Shown one piece after another: positions 14,225 through 15,211 of a DNA stretch of 15,211 nucleotides. How positions within the stretch are numbered: position 1 is the stretch's first letter; each line of letters opens with the position of its first letter. Made by a program: the position numbers and the translations under genes. The DNA is taken from positions 1 to 15,211 of the forward strand of contig CAZPSA010000029.1 in assembly GCA_964589375.1 (NCBI GenBank). The letters run 5' to 3'. The notes under the pieces were generated by a model, which did not search any database, was not told where the DNA came from, and saw nothing but the letters and a program-made list of their open reading frames with translations. The stretch is from CAG-533 sp964589375. Its GTDB lineage: Bacteria > Bacillota_I > Bacilli_A > RF39 > UBA660.

Positions 14225-15211
14225 ATGTTTATTAATGAACAATTAACTTTATTAACGATAGAACAAGCACGTGGAATAGAGTTAGAAGCAGTAGTAAGAT
14301 ATGGACATAGCTCAGCATTAAGTGACTTGGCTATATTAACAGGAGCAAAATACGGAAAAGGTTATGTGTATGAGGAGCCGCCATACAATAAATTAAAAGA
14401 TCGCAGTGGATTGTTTTATACTAAATCTTCAGACGGTGACGGCCATATCCAGGGCGTTGACGAATATGGGTTTGCAACAGTTCTTGACTGCTATAGCCGT
14501 AATGGTGCTATTCGCCCCGTTTTGCTATCATCTCCGGTATTCTCTCAAATCGTTTCAAACAAAGTGAGTGGTTCTAAGGGAACTTATGAAGTTGAATATG
14601 GAGAGTATCCTCAATATGCTCCAAATGCAAGTACACAAAGAAGATTAGAAAGCGAATATCAAAATAGAAGATTAAAAAAAACTGGAAGAAGTTATACATT
14701 TGATAGCACGGCACATGCACGTGATAATTGGATGCAAGGTTTTCAAGCAGTGACCTATGACGAATACGAATATAGTGGAAGAAAATATATTCGCGTTAAA
14801 GCTAATTCTAGTTATGATGGAAGTTTTTTTGTATTATCAAATGGCGAACAATATAGGGATGGTGATTATGTATGGGTGGAAGTATCACCAGTTAAATGGT
14901 TGATAGATGATATAACAAAAACTCTTATATCAAAAAAAGGATTATTATCGGGTATTAGATTTAGCGAACCAAGCTATTATGATGGCTATGATATAAACTA
15001 TTATGGTGGCTGTGTTAAAATCTATGATGATGGCTATGATGGCGATTTTTCAACAACAGAAATGAAGGAATATCTTGATAAATATATGTCAAAAGATTTA
15101 TTTCAATCAGCAACTTTTGATATGACACCTGAAGAAAAAATGAAATTTGAAGAAGTTCAAAAGAATGAAGAAAAAAGAAGAAATCCGTATGGATTAAATT
15201 TTGAACAAGTA
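14225..15211 (+). CDS. DUF6273/C-type-lectin-like protein, 3' end outside the window
   Basis: Open to the right edge: 329 residues without a stop. The ATG follows GTGGTGATG. The N-terminus is MFINEQLTLLTIEQARGIE. Residues of about 60-101 (GLFYTKSSDGDGHIQGVDEYGF ... NGAIRPVLLSS) look like the last strands of a formylglycine-generating-enzyme/C-type-lectin fold, which typically ends in G-x-RPxL. Then come EVEYGEYPQYAPN, YEYSGRKYIRVKAN, DGDYVWVEVSPVKWLIDD, ISKKGLLSGIRF and FSTTEMKEYLDKYM, a block I associate with DUF6273-type proteins of gut Bacilli. No signal peptide or membrane helix is seen. The stretch 14401-14520 is much richer in GC (about 48% by hand count) than the sequence around it (about 28-35%). 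Function unknown; adhesin or variable binding protein is a guess. Confidence 0.6.
   Translation, partial: MFINEQLTLLTIEQARGIELEAVVRYGHSSALSDLAILTGAKYGKGYVYEEPPYNKLKDRSGLFYTKSSDGDGHIQGVDEYGFATVLDCYSRNGAIRPVLLSSPVFSQIVSNKVSGSKGTYEVEYGEYPQYAPNASTQRRLESEYQNRRLKKTGRSYTFDSTAHARDNWMQGFQAVTYDEYEYSGRKYIRVKANSSYDGSFFVLSNGEQYRDGDYVWVEVSPVKWLIDDITKTLISKKGLLSGIRFSEPSYYDGYDINYYGGCVKIYDDGYDGDFSTTEMKEYLDKYMSKDLFQSATFDMTPEEKMKFEEVQKNEEKRRNPYGLNFEQV

Noticed and set aside
1..15211. tRNA, rRNA, CRISPR arrays, insertion sequences, origins
   Set aside because: I looked for cloverleaf-like stems with CCA-type ends, regular spaced direct repeats and transposase motifs on both strands and saw none.

Overview
The window comes from an AT-rich, low-GC Gram-positive-type bacterium. 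Coding regions are dominated by AAA/AAT/GAT/TTA codons. TGG is the tryptophan codon and TGA serves as a real stop, for example in the ATGA junction at 1739-1742, so the standard bacterial code fits and the Mycoplasma code does not. A GH25-type wall hydrolase with a lipobox suggests a lineage that still makes peptidoglycan. Together with several families I associate with uncultured gut Bacilli (RF39/Erysipelotrichia-like), this points to a gut Bacilli relative. That placement is inference only; no rRNA or other taxonomic marker is present.

Layout. (1) 1-713 is the 3' part of a glycine- and cysteine-rich, tail-fibre/adhesin-like gene, followed by two hairpins. (2) 714-1280 is intergenic with a small two-helix membrane protein on the minus strand and divergent promoters. 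(3) 1281-3160 holds a catalytically degenerate Nudix-like protein translationally coupled to a polytopic GT-C/DUF6056-like membrane protein. (4) 3157-5117 is htpG (Hsp90), whose promoter is overlapped by a CIRCE-type operator. (5) 5119-7760 is an apparent operon of a GH25 lipoprotein (probably leaderless), a DUF362 protein and a DUF6512-like membrane protein. (6) 7826-8983 is an unrecognised protein whose N-terminus resembles a dead RelA/SpoT HD domain. (7) 9006-9421 is a minus-strand pair: a 52-aa single-helix membrane protein and an 85-aa protein, overlapping at TAATG. (8) 9575-13464 is a tight three-gene operon of uncharacterised, mostly helical proteins; two carry mTERF-like helical repeats and one ends in a RelE-like region. 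(9) 13503-13990 is an hsp20 gene with a second, perfect CIRCE-type operator and its own terminator. (10) 14225 to the window end is a partial gene of a DUF6273/C-type-lectin-like family with an internal GC-rich patch.

How the parts work together. The clearest regulatory logic is heat shock. htpG and hsp20, 10 kb apart, carry the same promoter design: TTGACA overlapping the second half-site of a 9-9-9 inverted repeat, then 17 bp, then an extended -10. This predicts common control by an HrcA repressor encoded elsewhere. The most novel material is the 9575-13464 operon and the neighbouring degenerate-enzyme genes (pseudo-Nudix and pseudo-HD). Their functions are not known to me, and the homology statements for them are by-eye readings.
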